Source of the DNA: RHKX01 sp963823565
GTDB taxonomy: Bacteria; Actinomycetota; Thermoleophilia; Solirubrobacterales; 70-9
Length of the DNA: 64,000 nt
Direction: 5' to 3'
Assembly (NCBI GenBank): GCA_963823565.1
Contig: CAWGLR010000003.1
Span: 372,001 to 436,000, forward strand
Every line of letters starts with the position of its first letter. Position 1 is the first letter of the stretch. The position numbers were made by a program, and so were the translations under genes. The notes below the pieces were generated by a model. That model was not told the DNA's origin. It did no database searches and worked only from the letters and a program-made list of their open reading frames with translations. This document shows, piece by piece, positions 54,899 through 62,852 of this stretch.

Positions 54899-55579
54899 AT
54901 GCGCAGCCGCTGGATTCCACTGACCCTGCTCACGCTCGCCGGCCTCGGCCTGCTCGGCGCGCTGATCTCGATCTCGATCGGCGAGAACCGCGAGGAGGAC
55001 CTGACGATCACCGGCACCGGCGAGGTGCAGGAGCTGATCGCCGGGATCCCGCAGCTCGGCGAGCGGCTGGGCGACTCGGACGCGCCGATCACCCTGACGC
55101 TCTTCACCGACGTGCAGTCCCCGCTCTGCGCCGACTACCAGGCCGCGGTCATCGACCCGCTGATCGAGGACCTCGTGCGCACCGGCGACGCCCAGATCAT
55201 CTTCAAGAACTTCTCGCTCGGCGCCAAGGAGGTGACGCTCGGCGGGATCGGCGTCGAGGCGGCGGCGGCGCAGGACCACGGCTGGCAGTACGCCGAGATG
55301 TTCATGCGCAACCAGGACCAGGCGCCGACCGCGGGCGTCGACCAGGACTTCCTCGACGAGGTCGCCGGCAACACCCCGCGCCTCGACACCGAGCTCTGGG
55401 AGGAGGACTACGACGACCCCGCAAGCGAGGCCGCGGCCCAGGACGACGCCGAACTCGCGGTCCAGCTGCGGCTCGAGGCCGACGTCGCGGTAAACGTCCA
55501 GGGCCCCAACGGAAGCGAGCTCCTCCAAGAGGCGCCCTCGCGCGAGGACATCGACGCAGCGATTGCTCGCGTGAGTTGA
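54899..55579 (+). CDS. membrane-anchored DsbA-like thioredoxin-fold protein with SPLC active site
   Basis: 226 residues with an N-terminal membrane segment (WIPLTLLTLAGLGLLGALIS). The thioredoxin-4/DsbA fold is indicated by APITLTLFTDVQSPLCADYQ and the later QIIFKNFSLGAKEV. The usual CPxC is SPLC (74-77): only Cys77 remains. That fits an isomerase-like or non-redox role, or a monothiol mechanism. A terminator-like hairpin (55582-55618) follows. Confidence 0.82.
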   Translation: MRSRWIPLTLLTLAGLGLLGALISISIGENREEDLTITGTGEVQELIAGIPQLGERLGDSDAPITLTLFTDVQSPLCADYQAAVIDPLIEDLVRTGDAQIIFKNFSLGAKEVTLGGIGVEAAAAQDHGWQYAEMFMRNQDQAPTAGVDQDFLDEVAGNTPRLDTELWEEDYDDPASEAAAQDDAELAVQLRLEADVAVNVQGPNGSELLQEAPSREDIDAAIARVS

Positions 55580-55581
55580 TT

Positions 55582-55618
55582 CCGACCGGATGCTCCGCTG
55601 CGCGTCCGCTCCGGTCGG
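55582..55618 (+). terminator. hairpin after DsbA-like gene
   Basis: CCGACCGGA (55582-55590) and TCCGGTCGG (55610-55618) are perfect 9-bp arms around a 19-nt loop, 3 nt after the stop. No U-run. Confidence 0.45.
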
Positions 55619-55666
55619 GTCGCACGACCGCATGGGGGCAGGACCGTGGCTGAATGGGGCGAGCAC

Positions 55667-55672
55667 TAGACT
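55667..55672 (+). promoter_or_regulatory. -10 box of tRNA-Pro
   Basis: TAGACT lies 10 nt upstream of the tRNA 5' end. No convincing -35. Confidence 0.45.
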
Positions 55673-55682
55673 GCCCGTTTCT

Positions 55683-55756
55683 CGGGGCGTGGCGCAGCCT
55701 GGTAGCGCGCACCGTTCGGGTCGGTGAGGTCCCCGGTTCAAATCCGGGCGCCCCGA
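55683..55756 (+). tRNA. tRNA-Pro, anticodon CGG
   Basis: A complete cloverleaf is present: acceptor CGGGGCG/CGCCCCG (55683-55689/55749-55755), D stem GCGC/GCGC, anticodon stem CACCG/CGGTG with loop TTCGGGT, T stem CCCGG/CCGGG with loop TTCAAAT, discriminator A56. The anticodon CGG at 55717-55719 reads CCG (Pro). The 3' CCA is not encoded and must be added after transcription. Confidence 0.97.
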
Positions 55757-55780
55757 TTTATCCCTGACCCACCGCGACAC

Positions 55781-56072
55781 GAGGACGACCTCCGGCTGCG
55801 GCCGGTGGCGATCGTCCGCTCCTCGCTCGCCGACCGCGAGGCGGCGCCCCGTCAGGGCGACGAGGGGGCGGTGCACTCGCGGCGACGCTTCGCGGCCGCT
55901 GACAGGCGTCTTCAGCACCCGCTCGCCCGACCGCCCGAACCCGATCGGGTTGCAGCGGGTGACGATCGCGGAGGTCGACGGGGCGCGCATGCGGGGGAGC
56001 GGCCTCGACGCGATCGACGGGACGCCGATCGTCGAGGTCAAGCCCCTCCTCGGCTCCCTCGACGAGCGATAA
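55781..56072 (+). pseudogene. trmO: remnant of tRNA m6t6A37 methyltransferase-like gene (TsaA/TrmO family)
   Basis: The N-terminal TsaA motif PVAIVRSSLADREAAPRQGD is read in one frame. The C-terminal hallmark GVFSTRSPDRPNPIGLQRVT with GLDAIDGTPIVEVKP is read in another and ends at TAA 56070-56072. Between them about 40 codons expected for the family are missing after QGDEGA, and one extra base near 55881 breaks the frame. No start codon is obvious. The remnant starts about 25 nt after the tRNA gene. It is unlikely to make a working enzyme as written. Confidence 0.7.
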
Positions 56073-56085
56073 GGACTCCGAACCG

Positions 56086-58017
56086 CTAGGAGGCCGTCTC
56101 GGCCGCCAGGTCGACGAAGGGATCGAGCGCGGCCGGGTTTGCGAGCGACTCGCGGCTGACGGCCTTGTCGACCTCGGCGCCCATCAGGATCCGCTTGACC
56201 GGCACCTCGAGGACCTTGCCCGAGAGGGTGCGGGGGATCTCGGCGACCGCCCGGACCTCGTTGGGCACGTGGCGGGGCGAGCACTGCTCGCGCACGCGCT
56301 TGGCGATCCGCTTCGTCAGCTCGCCGTCGAGCGTCGCACCCTCGGCGAGGACGACGAACAGCGGCATCCAGCTCTCGTCGCCCTCGCGAGGGACGTCGAC
56401 GACGAGCGCGTCGGCGATCTCGTCGAGCGATAGCACGGCACGGTAGATCTCGCTGGTCCCCATCCGGATGCCACCGCGGTTGATCGTCGAGTCGGAGCGG
56501 CCGTAGATGATCGCCGTGCCGCGGTCGGTTATCTCGATCCAGTCGCCGTGGCGCCAGACCCCGGGGTAGGTGTCGAAGTAGCTCTCGCGGAGCCGGCTCC
56601 CGTCGTCGTCACCCCAGAAGAAGATCGGCATCGAGGGCATCGGCTGGGTGATCACGAGCTCGCCGACCTCCCCGATCAGGTCCTCGCCGCCGGGCCCGAA
56701 GGAGTGGAGGTCGGCGCCGAGCGCGCGGGCCTGCAGCTCGCCGCGGTAGACCGGCAGCGTCGGGACGCCGCCGACGAAGGCCGTGCAGACGTCGGTGCCG
56801 CCCGAGGTCGAGAACAGCCAGGTGTCCGCGCCGAGCTTCTCGTAGACCCAGGCGAAGCCCTCGGGAGAGAGCGGGGAGCCGGTGGAGCCGACGGCCTCCA
56901 GCGCGCCGAGGTCGCGGTCCGCGGAGGGCTCGACGTCCGCCTTCATGCAGCTCGCGATGAACGCGGCGCTCGTGCCGAAGGTCGTGATCTCGGCGTCGGC
57001 GGCGAGCTGCCAGAGCGCGCTCAGGTCGGGATGGCCGGGGTTGCCGTCGTAGAGGACGATCGAGGCCTCGGTGAGCAGGACGCCGACCAGGAAGTTCCAC
57101 ATCATCCACCCCGTAGTGGTGAACCAGAAGACGCGGTCGCCCTCCTGTGCGTCGAGGTGGAGGTGCATCTTCTTCAGGTGCTCGAGCAGGATCCCGCCGT
57201 GGCCGTGGACGATCGGCTTTGGCAGTCCGGTCGTGCCCGACGAGTAGAGGATCCACAGCGGATGGTCGAAGGGCAGCTCCGCGAACGCGAGCTCCGCTCC
57301 CTCCGGACCGAGGAAGCCGTCCTCCCAGCCGCTGCCGTCGAGGTAGCCGAAGCGGACCGTCCGCTCGAGGCCCGGCAGCTCGGCGGCGATCTCGGCGACC
57401 TTGGTGGAGCAGTCGAAGTCGCGACCGCCGTAGCGGTAGCCGTCGATCGCGAGGAAGACCTTCGGCTCGATCTGGGCGAAGCGGTCGACGACGCTGCGGG
57501 CGCCGAACTCGGGCGCCGCGGACGACCAGATCGCACCGAGCGACGCGCAGGCGAGGAACGCCGGGACGGTCTCGAGGACGTTCGGCATGTAGGCGGCGAC
57601 CCGGTCGCCCTCGCCGACGCCGAGCGCCTCGAGCCCGGCGCGGATGCGGGCGGTCTGCGAGGCGAGCTCGCCCCAAGAGCACTCGGCGAGCGGGCGCGAC
57701 TCCGAGGCGTGGCGGATCGCGATCGCCGCGGGATCGCGATCGCGGAAGACGTGAGCGGCGAAGTTGACCCGCTCCCCCGGGAACCACCTGGCGCCCGGCA
57801 TCGACCGGTCGGCGAGCACGGTGCCCGGCTCGCCGCCGGAGACGCGGTACTGGGTCCAGATCGTCCGCCAGAACCGCTCGACGTCGTCGACCGACCAGCG
57901 CCACAGGGATTCGTAGTCCTCGGGGAGATCGTGCTCGCGCGCAAAGCGGGTGATCGCGGCCCGCTCGATCCGCTCCGGCGAGGGGGTCCAGAGCTTGACG
58001 GGGGGCTCACCGGGCAT
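56086..58017 (-). CDS. aacS: acetoacetate-CoA ligase
   Basis: 643 residues from ATG 58017; the length and N-terminal LWTPSPERIERAAITRFARE, YESLWRWSVDDVERFW are typical of acetoacetyl-CoA synthetase. The AMP-binding motif is ILYSSGTTGLPKPIVHGHGG; FTTTGWMMWNFLVGVLLTEA and GRSDSTINRGGIRMGTSEIY follow; the acylation-regulated lysine is in RTLSGKVLEVPVKR. It makes acetoacetyl-CoA for ketone-body use or PHB/isoprenoid routes. A -10 box TAGGAT lies 8 nt upstream. Confidence 0.95.
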   Translation of the reverse strand: MPGEPPVKLWTPSPERIERAAITRFAREHDLPEDYESLWRWSVDDVERFWRTIWTQYRVSGGEPGTVLADRSMPGARWFPGERVNFAAHVFRDRDPAAIAIRHASESRPLAECSWGELASQTARIRAGLEALGVGEGDRVAAYMPNVLETVPAFLACASLGAIWSSAAPEFGARSVVDRFAQIEPKVFLAIDGYRYGGRDFDCSTKVAEIAAELPGLERTVRFGYLDGSGWEDGFLGPEGAELAFAELPFDHPLWILYSSGTTGLPKPIVHGHGGILLEHLKKMHLHLDAQEGDRVFWFTTTGWMMWNFLVGVLLTEASIVLYDGNPGHPDLSALWQLAADAEITTFGTSAAFIASCMKADVEPSADRDLGALEAVGSTGSPLSPEGFAWVYEKLGADTWLFSTSGGTDVCTAFVGGVPTLPVYRGELQARALGADLHSFGPGGEDLIGEVGELVITQPMPSMPIFFWGDDDGSRLRESYFDTYPGVWRHGDWIEITDRGTAIIYGRSDSTINRGGIRMGTSEIYRAVLSLDEIADALVVDVPREGDESWMPLFVVLAEGATLDGELTKRIAKRVREQCSPRHVPNEVRAVAEIPRTLSGKVLEVPVKRILMGAEVDKAVSRESLANPAALDPFVDLAAETAS

Positions 58018-58025
58018 CGGCGCTG

Positions 58026-58031
58026 ATCCTA
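58026..58031 (-). promoter_or_regulatory. -10 box of aacS (leaderless)
   Basis: TAGGAT on the reverse strand, 8 nt before the ATG at 58017. Confidence 0.5.
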
Positions 58032-58127
58032 TGTCGCGCTTGACTTCGAGGCTGCTTGATGTCGCAGAATGAGGCTTGGGGGACGGGGTATAGATTCAGA
58101 GCAACCGAAGCGAGCAAGGAGCAGCAG

Positions 58128-58733
58128 ATGGCATACGAAGTGCCCGACCTTCCATACGACTACGACGCCCTCGAGCCGCACATCGACGAGGCGACGATGC
58201 GGGTGCACCACGACAAGCACCACCAGGCCTACGTCGACAAGGCCAACGCCGCCCTCGAGGGGTCGGAGTGGGCCGACAAGGACGTCGAGGAGGTTCTGAT
58301 GAACCTCGACGAGGTCCCGAACGCGACCGCCGTCAAGAACAACGCCGGCGGCCACTACAACCACACGTTCTTCTGGCGGATCCTCAGCCCCGAAGGCGGT
58401 GGCGAGCCGACCGGCGCGCTCGCCGACGCGATCAACGAGGCCTTCGGCGGCTTCGACTCCTTCAAGGAGGAGTTCAAGAACGCCGGCGTCGGCCAGTTCG
58501 GCTCCGGCTGGGCGTGGCTCGTCCACACGAGCGAAGGCGGCCTGCAGGTCACCAGCACCCCCAACCAGGACTCGCCGATCTCCGCGGGCAACACGCCGAT
58601 CCTCGGCTGCGACGTCTGGGAGCACGCCTACTACCTCAAGTACCAGAACAAGCGCCCCGACTACATCGACGCGTTCTGGAACGTCGTCAACTGGGAGGAG
58701 GCCGGCCGCCGCTACGAGCGGGCGTCCGCCTGA
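58128..58733 (+). CDS. superoxide dismutase, Mn/Fe family
   Basis: 201 residues from ATG 58128, preceded by AAGGAG and, further up, TATAGATT (58089-58096). Metal ligands are His27 (VHHDKHHQAYV), His79 (GGHYNHTFFW), Asp162 and His166 (DVWEHAYYLKY). The surrounding residues fit the Mn/cambialistic group but the metal cannot be decided here. No signal peptide, so cytosolic. It converts superoxide to peroxide. A bidirectional terminator separates it from lemA. Confidence 0.96.
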   Translation: MAYEVPDLPYDYDALEPHIDEATMRVHHDKHHQAYVDKANAALEGSEWADKDVEEVLMNLDEVPNATAVKNNAGGHYNHTFFWRILSPEGGGEPTGALADAINEAFGGFDSFKEEFKNAGVGQFGSGWAWLVHTSEGGLQVTSTPNQDSPISAGNTPILGCDVWEHAYYLKYQNKRPDYIDAFWNVVNWEEAGRRYERASA

Positions 58734-58774
58734 TCCCACCCGGATTCGGGCGCTCAGCGCCCGGGTGAACAACC

Positions 58775-58806
58775 GGCGAAGGCCCGCCCGACGGCGGGCT
58801 TTCGCC
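58775..58806. terminator. bidirectional terminator between superoxide dismutase gene and lemA
   Basis: 14-bp arms 58775-58788 and 58793-58806 with one G-T type pair and a 4-nt loop; the right arm carries TTT. Confidence 0.75.
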
Positions 58807-58869
58807 GTCAAGGGCCGCGAGTCCGAGCGCCGCGCGCAGGTACGCCACCGCGCTGAGGGCGCGGCGCTC

Positions 58870-59427
58870 TTAGAACTTGACCTCGACCGGCTCGCGGTCG
58901 GCGGCGTTCTCGATCTCGAAGAACTCGCGCGCGGTGAATCCGCCCTGGCTGGCGACGATCGAGTTCGGGAAGACCTGGATCTTCGTGTTGTAGGCCTGGA
59001 CGTTGGAGTTGTAGATCCGGCGGGCGGCCTGGATCTCGTCCTCGATCTCGCTGAGGTTGCGGCTGAGCTGCTGGAAGTTCTCGGTCGCGCGGAGGTTCGG
59101 GTAGTTCTCGGCGACGGCGCGGAGGTCGGCGAGGGCGCCGGAGAGCTTCGCCTCCGCCTGCTGGGTCGCCTCGACGGTCGTCGCGCTCATCGCCTGCGCC
59201 CGCGCCTCGGTGGTGCGGACGAAGACCTGCTGCTCGTGGGTCGCGTAGCCCTTGACGGTCTCGACCAGGTTCGGGACGAGATCGTGGCGGCGCTTGAGCT
59301 GGACGTCGATCCCGCTCCAGGACTCGTCGACCCGGTTCCTGGACCCGATGATCGAGTTCCGGATCGAGATGTAGATGATCCCGGCGAGCAGGACCAGAAC
59401 GACGATGACGATGATGGCGATCAGCAT
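58870..59427 (-). CDS. lemA: LemA family protein
   Basis: 185 residues with an N-terminal membrane helix (IAIIVIVVLVLLAGIIYISI) and a helical bundle outside or inside: NRVDESWSGIDVQLKRRHDL, VPNLVETVKGYATHE, FPNSIVASQGGFTAREFFEI are diagnostic of LemA. Function is unknown. A TPM-domain partner often follows lemA but is not adjacent here. The -10 box TAGGAT (59441-59436) is 8 nt upstream. Confidence 0.94.
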   Translation of the reverse strand: MLIAIIVIVVLVLLAGIIYISIRNSIIGSRNRVDESWSGIDVQLKRRHDLVPNLVETVKGYATHEQQVFVRTTEARAQAMSATTVEATQQAEAKLSGALADLRAVAENYPNLRATENFQQLSRNLSEIEDEIQAARRIYNSNVQAYNTKIQVFPNSIVASQGGFTAREFFEIENAADREPVEVKF

Positions 59428-59435
59428 TGCCGCGG

Positions 59436-59441
59436 AATCCT
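59436..59441 (-). promoter_or_regulatory. -10 box of lemA (leaderless)
   Basis: TAGGAT on the reverse strand, 8 nt before the ATG at 59427. The 59442-59606 part of the divergent gap shows no gene. Confidence 0.45.
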
Positions 59442-59606
59442 AGATGATCATCGGACCGCTGGCCCGGTGTCCCGCCAGGGAAGTCCGGTCAAGCTGCGCG
59501 GGGACACACGCCCGGCGGAGTCCGGACATCGAGCGACCCTTAATGGCAACTCAACGCAGGGGCCCTGATTTTCGCGTGGAATTGGCGTTAGGGAGCTGAT
59601 TCCGCT

Positions 59607-59636
59607 TTGACAGCGGGGTTTACCCCTTGTTAGCGT
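59607..59636 (+). promoter_or_regulatory. promoter of mce-type operon with palindromic spacer
   Basis: Perfect -35 TTGACA (59607-59612), 18-bp spacer, TAGCGT (59631-59636). The spacer contains GGGGTTTACCCC (59615-59626), an inverted repeat well placed for a repressor. The leader to GTG 59699 is about 55 nt. Confidence 0.65.
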
Positions 59637-59698
59637 CGCCGCGGACGCGGGAGGCGCGCCAGGGCTGTGGAGGGCGAAGCCGTAGTGAAGGGCGCACA

Positions 59699-61090
59699 GT
59701 GGTAGGACGGATAGTGGCCTTGGCCGCTCTCGTCGTCGTGGTCGCCGCGGTTGTGCTGCTCGTCGCCGGCGGTGGCGGCGACGACTACGAGGTGACCGCC
59801 GAGTTCACCAACGCCTCACAGCTCGTCGGCGGCGAGGTCGTGACGGTCGGCGGGACGACCGCCGGCAAGGTGACCGACATCGAGCTCGCCGACAACGGCA
59901 ACGCCCTCGTCACCTTCTCCGTCGACGAGCAGTACGCGCCGCTGAACGAGGGCACGGTCGCGCAGATCCGCTCGTTCTCGCTCTCCGGCGTCGCCAACCG
60001 CCAGGTCCAGCTCACCCTGCCGCCCGACGAGGCCGGGGGCGACGAGATCGCCGACGGCGGCACGATGACGCGCGAGCAGACGATCTCCGAGGTCGACCTC
60101 GACCAGATCTTCAACACGCTCGACCCCGAGACCGTCGCCGACTTCAAGAAGGTGATCAAGGGCTTCGCGCTCTCGTTCAAGGACACGGGTCAGCAGGCCA
60201 ACGAGGGGTTCAAGTACCTGAACCCCTTCCTCTCCACCTCCCGCCGTACGTTCGGCGAGCTGACCCGCGACACCCGCTCGCTCGAGCAGCTGATCGTCGA
60301 TGGCGCGGCCCTCTCGAAGACCCTGGCGTCCCGGCGCGACGACCTCTCCCAGCTCGTCGGCAACCTCGACCTGATGATGAACGCGATCGCGCGGCAGCGG
60401 ACCTCGCTGACCACCGCGCTGCGCGAGCTGCCCGACTTCATGCGCCGGTTCAACACGACCTCGGTGAACCTGCGCGCCACGCTCGACGACCTCGACCCGC
60501 TCGTCGACGCGTCGAAGCCGGTCGCCGTCCGCCTGAGCCCCTTCTTCAGGAACTTCCGCGCGGCGGCGGCCAACCTCGTCCCGACCGTCCGCGACCTCGA
60601 CCAGATCATCGAGGACCCGGGCAAGGACAACGACCTCGTCGATCTGACGAGGCTGCAGCCGAACCTCGCCAAGATCGGCGTCGGTCCCGTCTTCCGCAAC
60701 GGCGAGCGCCGCGACGGGGCGCTGCCCGAGTCCGCCACGGCCCTGCACGACAGCCTCTCGCAGCTAGCGATGTTCCGTGCCTACCAGCCGGAGCTGACCG
60801 GCTGGTTCGACGACTTCGGCCACTCCGGCGTGGTCGATGCGAACGGCGGCATCGGGCGCATCGCCACGACGTTCAACACGTTCTCGCTCGGCGTCAACGA
60901 CCTGCCCAACATCAGCCTCGCCCCCGGCCTGAACAACTTCGGCGCGATCACCGGCACCGACCTGTTCGACATCGGCAACTACCGCCGCTGCCCCGGCTCG
61001 AACGAGCGCCCCGCTCCGGACGGCTCGAACCCCTGGACCGACGGCGGCCAGGTCGATTGCGACCCCTCGATCATCCCGCCGGGGAGCTGA
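59699..61090 (+). CDS. Mce/MlaD family lipid-transport protein (first)
   Basis: 463 residues from GTG 59699. An N-terminal anchor VALAALVVVVAAVVLLVAGG is followed by the MCE domain (EVTAEFTNASQLVGGEVVTV, GGTTAGKVTDIELADNGNAL). A long helical segment follows (e.g. SKTLASRRDDLSQLVGNLDL) and a C-terminal loop region with cysteines. Mce proteins form hexameric or tunnel structures that move lipids between the membrane and envelope, normally with YrbE permeases and an MceG ATPase. No yrbE gene lies upstream. First of three tandem mce genes. Confidence 0.92.
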   Translation: MVGRIVALAALVVVVAAVVLLVAGGGGDDYEVTAEFTNASQLVGGEVVTVGGTTAGKVTDIELADNGNALVTFSVDEQYAPLNEGTVAQIRSFSLSGVANRQVQLTLPPDEAGGDEIADGGTMTREQTISEVDLDQIFNTLDPETVADFKKVIKGFALSFKDTGQQANEGFKYLNPFLSTSRRTFGELTRDTRSLEQLIVDGAALSKTLASRRDDLSQLVGNLDLMMNAIARQRTSLTTALRELPDFMRRFNTTSVNLRATLDDLDPLVDASKPVAVRLSPFFRNFRAAAANLVPTVRDLDQIIEDPGKDNDLVDLTRLQPNLAKIGVGPVFRNGERRDGALPESATALHDSLSQLAMFRAYQPELTGWFDDFGHSGVVDANGGIGRIATTFNTFSLGVNDLPNISLAPGLNNFGAITGTDLFDIGNYRRCPGSNERPAPDGSNPWTDGGQVDCDPSIIPPGS

Positions 61091-61091
61091 C

Positions 61092-62852
61092 ATGAGGCGC
61101 CTGGCAGTGATCCTCACCGTGCTCGCCGCCGCCGTCGGCGCGGTCGCTTCGACCTCGGCGAGCGGCGACGACAGCCGCACGTACTACATCGAGCTCGATA
61201 ACGCCTTCGGTCTCGTCAACGGCTCCGAGGTCAAGGTGGCCGGGGTCTCCGCGGGGCAGATCTCCGACCTCTTCATCAACTCCGACAAGCGCGCCGTCGC
61301 CAAGGTCGAGCTCTCCGGGCCGGTCGCCGTCCTCGGCGAGGACACGGTCTGCAGCAGCGAGCCGCAGTCGCTGATCGCCGAGTACTTCCTCGACTGCACG
61401 CCGAAGGGCCCGCCGATCGAGAGCGGCGACGGCAGCGACGAAGACCATGCCGAGAACCCCGACATCCCCGTCGAGCAGACCCGCCAGACGGTCCAGAACG
61501 ACCTCGTCCTGAGCACGATGCGGATCCCGTTCCGCGAGCGCTTGACCCTGCTGGTCAACTCCTTCGGGACGGCGCTGGCGGGCAACGCCGAGAACCTCAA
61601 CGAGGCGATCCGCCGCGGCGCGCCGGCGCTGGAGCAGACCGAGCAGGTGTTCCGCCTGCTCGCCCAGCAGAACACGATCATCCGTGACCTCAACGCCGAC
61701 TCGGACGTGATCATCGGCAAGCTCGCCGAGCGGCGCCAGGACGTCACCCGCTTCATCCAGGAGACGCGGGACACCGCCGAGGTCAGCGCGTCCCGGCGCG
61801 ACGAGCTCTCCCAGAACTTCGCTCTGCTCGACGACTTCCTCGCGGAGCTGCGGCCGACGATGACCGAGCTCAACGCCGTCGCCGTCCAGGGCACGCCGCT
61901 CGCGGCCAACCTGCGCCGTGCCGCGCCCGGCCTGACGACGCTCTCGCGGAACCTGCCCGACTTCAACCCGGCCGCGACGGACGCCGTCGTCAGCCTCGGC
62001 AAGACGTCGGTGGTCGGCCAGCGCGCCCTGCAGAAGGGGCGGGACGAGGTGCGGGCGCTGCGCGACGCCTCGCGCGACGCCCCGCCCGTCGCCCACAGCC
62101 TCGCCGACTTCCTGCTCGACATCGACGATCCCGAGCGCGCGGTCGAGGTCGACGCCCGCGCTGCCCGCGACACCAACCGAGAGGCGCCGACGGGCTACAC
62201 CGGCATGGAGGGTCTCCTCAACTACCTCTACTACCAGGCGCTGGCGATCAACCAGTACGACGAGATCGGCCACTTCCTCCACTTCACGATCATGGAGGTG
62301 GCCACGGGGCCGTGCGCGAACTACAACGCCGGCCCGACCGTGCCCGCGCAGTCCGGCGGCCAGACGACGAGCATCGGCGACGCCCACCGCTGCGTCGCCT
62401 GGCTCGGCCCCAACCAGCCCGGGATCAACCAGCCGGTCGACGTGCCCGCCTACGACCCGTCCGTATGCCCCGGCGGCTCCGACGACCTCTCGCTCTGCAA
62501 CCCGGCCGGCACCACCAGCGCCACCGACGAGTTCGCGCGGGCCCCGGGCGGCAAGCGCGGCGCCGACTCCGCGGCCCCCGGGACCTCGGCGGCGCCGGGA
62601 ACCGGCGGCGGAGCCACAGGATCGGGAGACGACCCGCCGCCGCCGCCGTCGCCGGGCGAGGACCCGGCGGATCCCGCCGATCCGACCGTGCCCGGAGTCC
62701 CGACCGCCCCGACGCCCGGCGAGGGCGGAAACAACGGGGGCAAGAACGGCGGCGGGCTCGGCCTCGGGATCCTCGGGCTGCGCGACGGCAAGTCCTCGCA
62801 AGGCAGCAGCGCGGCCACCGGCGACCTCCTCGGATACCTGTTCGGAAGCTGA
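61092..62852 (+). CDS. Mce/MlaD family lipid-transport protein (second)
   Basis: 586 residues. The signal/anchor RLAVILTVLAAAVGAVASTS precedes the MCE domain (YYIELDNAFGLVNGSEVKVA, GVSAGQISDLFINSDKRAVA). A Cys pair (CSSEPQSLIAEYFLDC) sits in the MCE domain, then a long coiled helix. The C-terminal ~80 residues are Pro/Gly-rich low complexity (PPPPPSPGEDPADPADP, NNGGKNGGGLGLGI), probably a flexible envelope linker. 1-nt gap from the first mce gene and 1-nt overlap with the third. Confidence 0.92.
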   Translation: MRRLAVILTVLAAAVGAVASTSASGDDSRTYYIELDNAFGLVNGSEVKVAGVSAGQISDLFINSDKRAVAKVELSGPVAVLGEDTVCSSEPQSLIAEYFLDCTPKGPPIESGDGSDEDHAENPDIPVEQTRQTVQNDLVLSTMRIPFRERLTLLVNSFGTALAGNAENLNEAIRRGAPALEQTEQVFRLLAQQNTIIRDLNADSDVIIGKLAERRQDVTRFIQETRDTAEVSASRRDELSQNFALLDDFLAELRPTMTELNAVAVQGTPLAANLRRAAPGLTTLSRNLPDFNPAATDAVVSLGKTSVVGQRALQKGRDEVRALRDASRDAPPVAHSLADFLLDIDDPERAVEVDARAARDTNREAPTGYTGMEGLLNYLYYQALAINQYDEIGHFLHFTIMEVATGPCANYNAGPTVPAQSGGQTTSIGDAHRCVAWLGPNQPGINQPVDVPAYDPSVCPGGSDDLSLCNPAGTTSATDEFARAPGGKRGADSAAPGTSAAPGTGGGATGSGDDPPPPPSPGEDPADPADPTVPGVPTAPTPGEGGNNGGKNGGGLGLGILGLRDGKSSQGSSAATGDLLGYLFGS

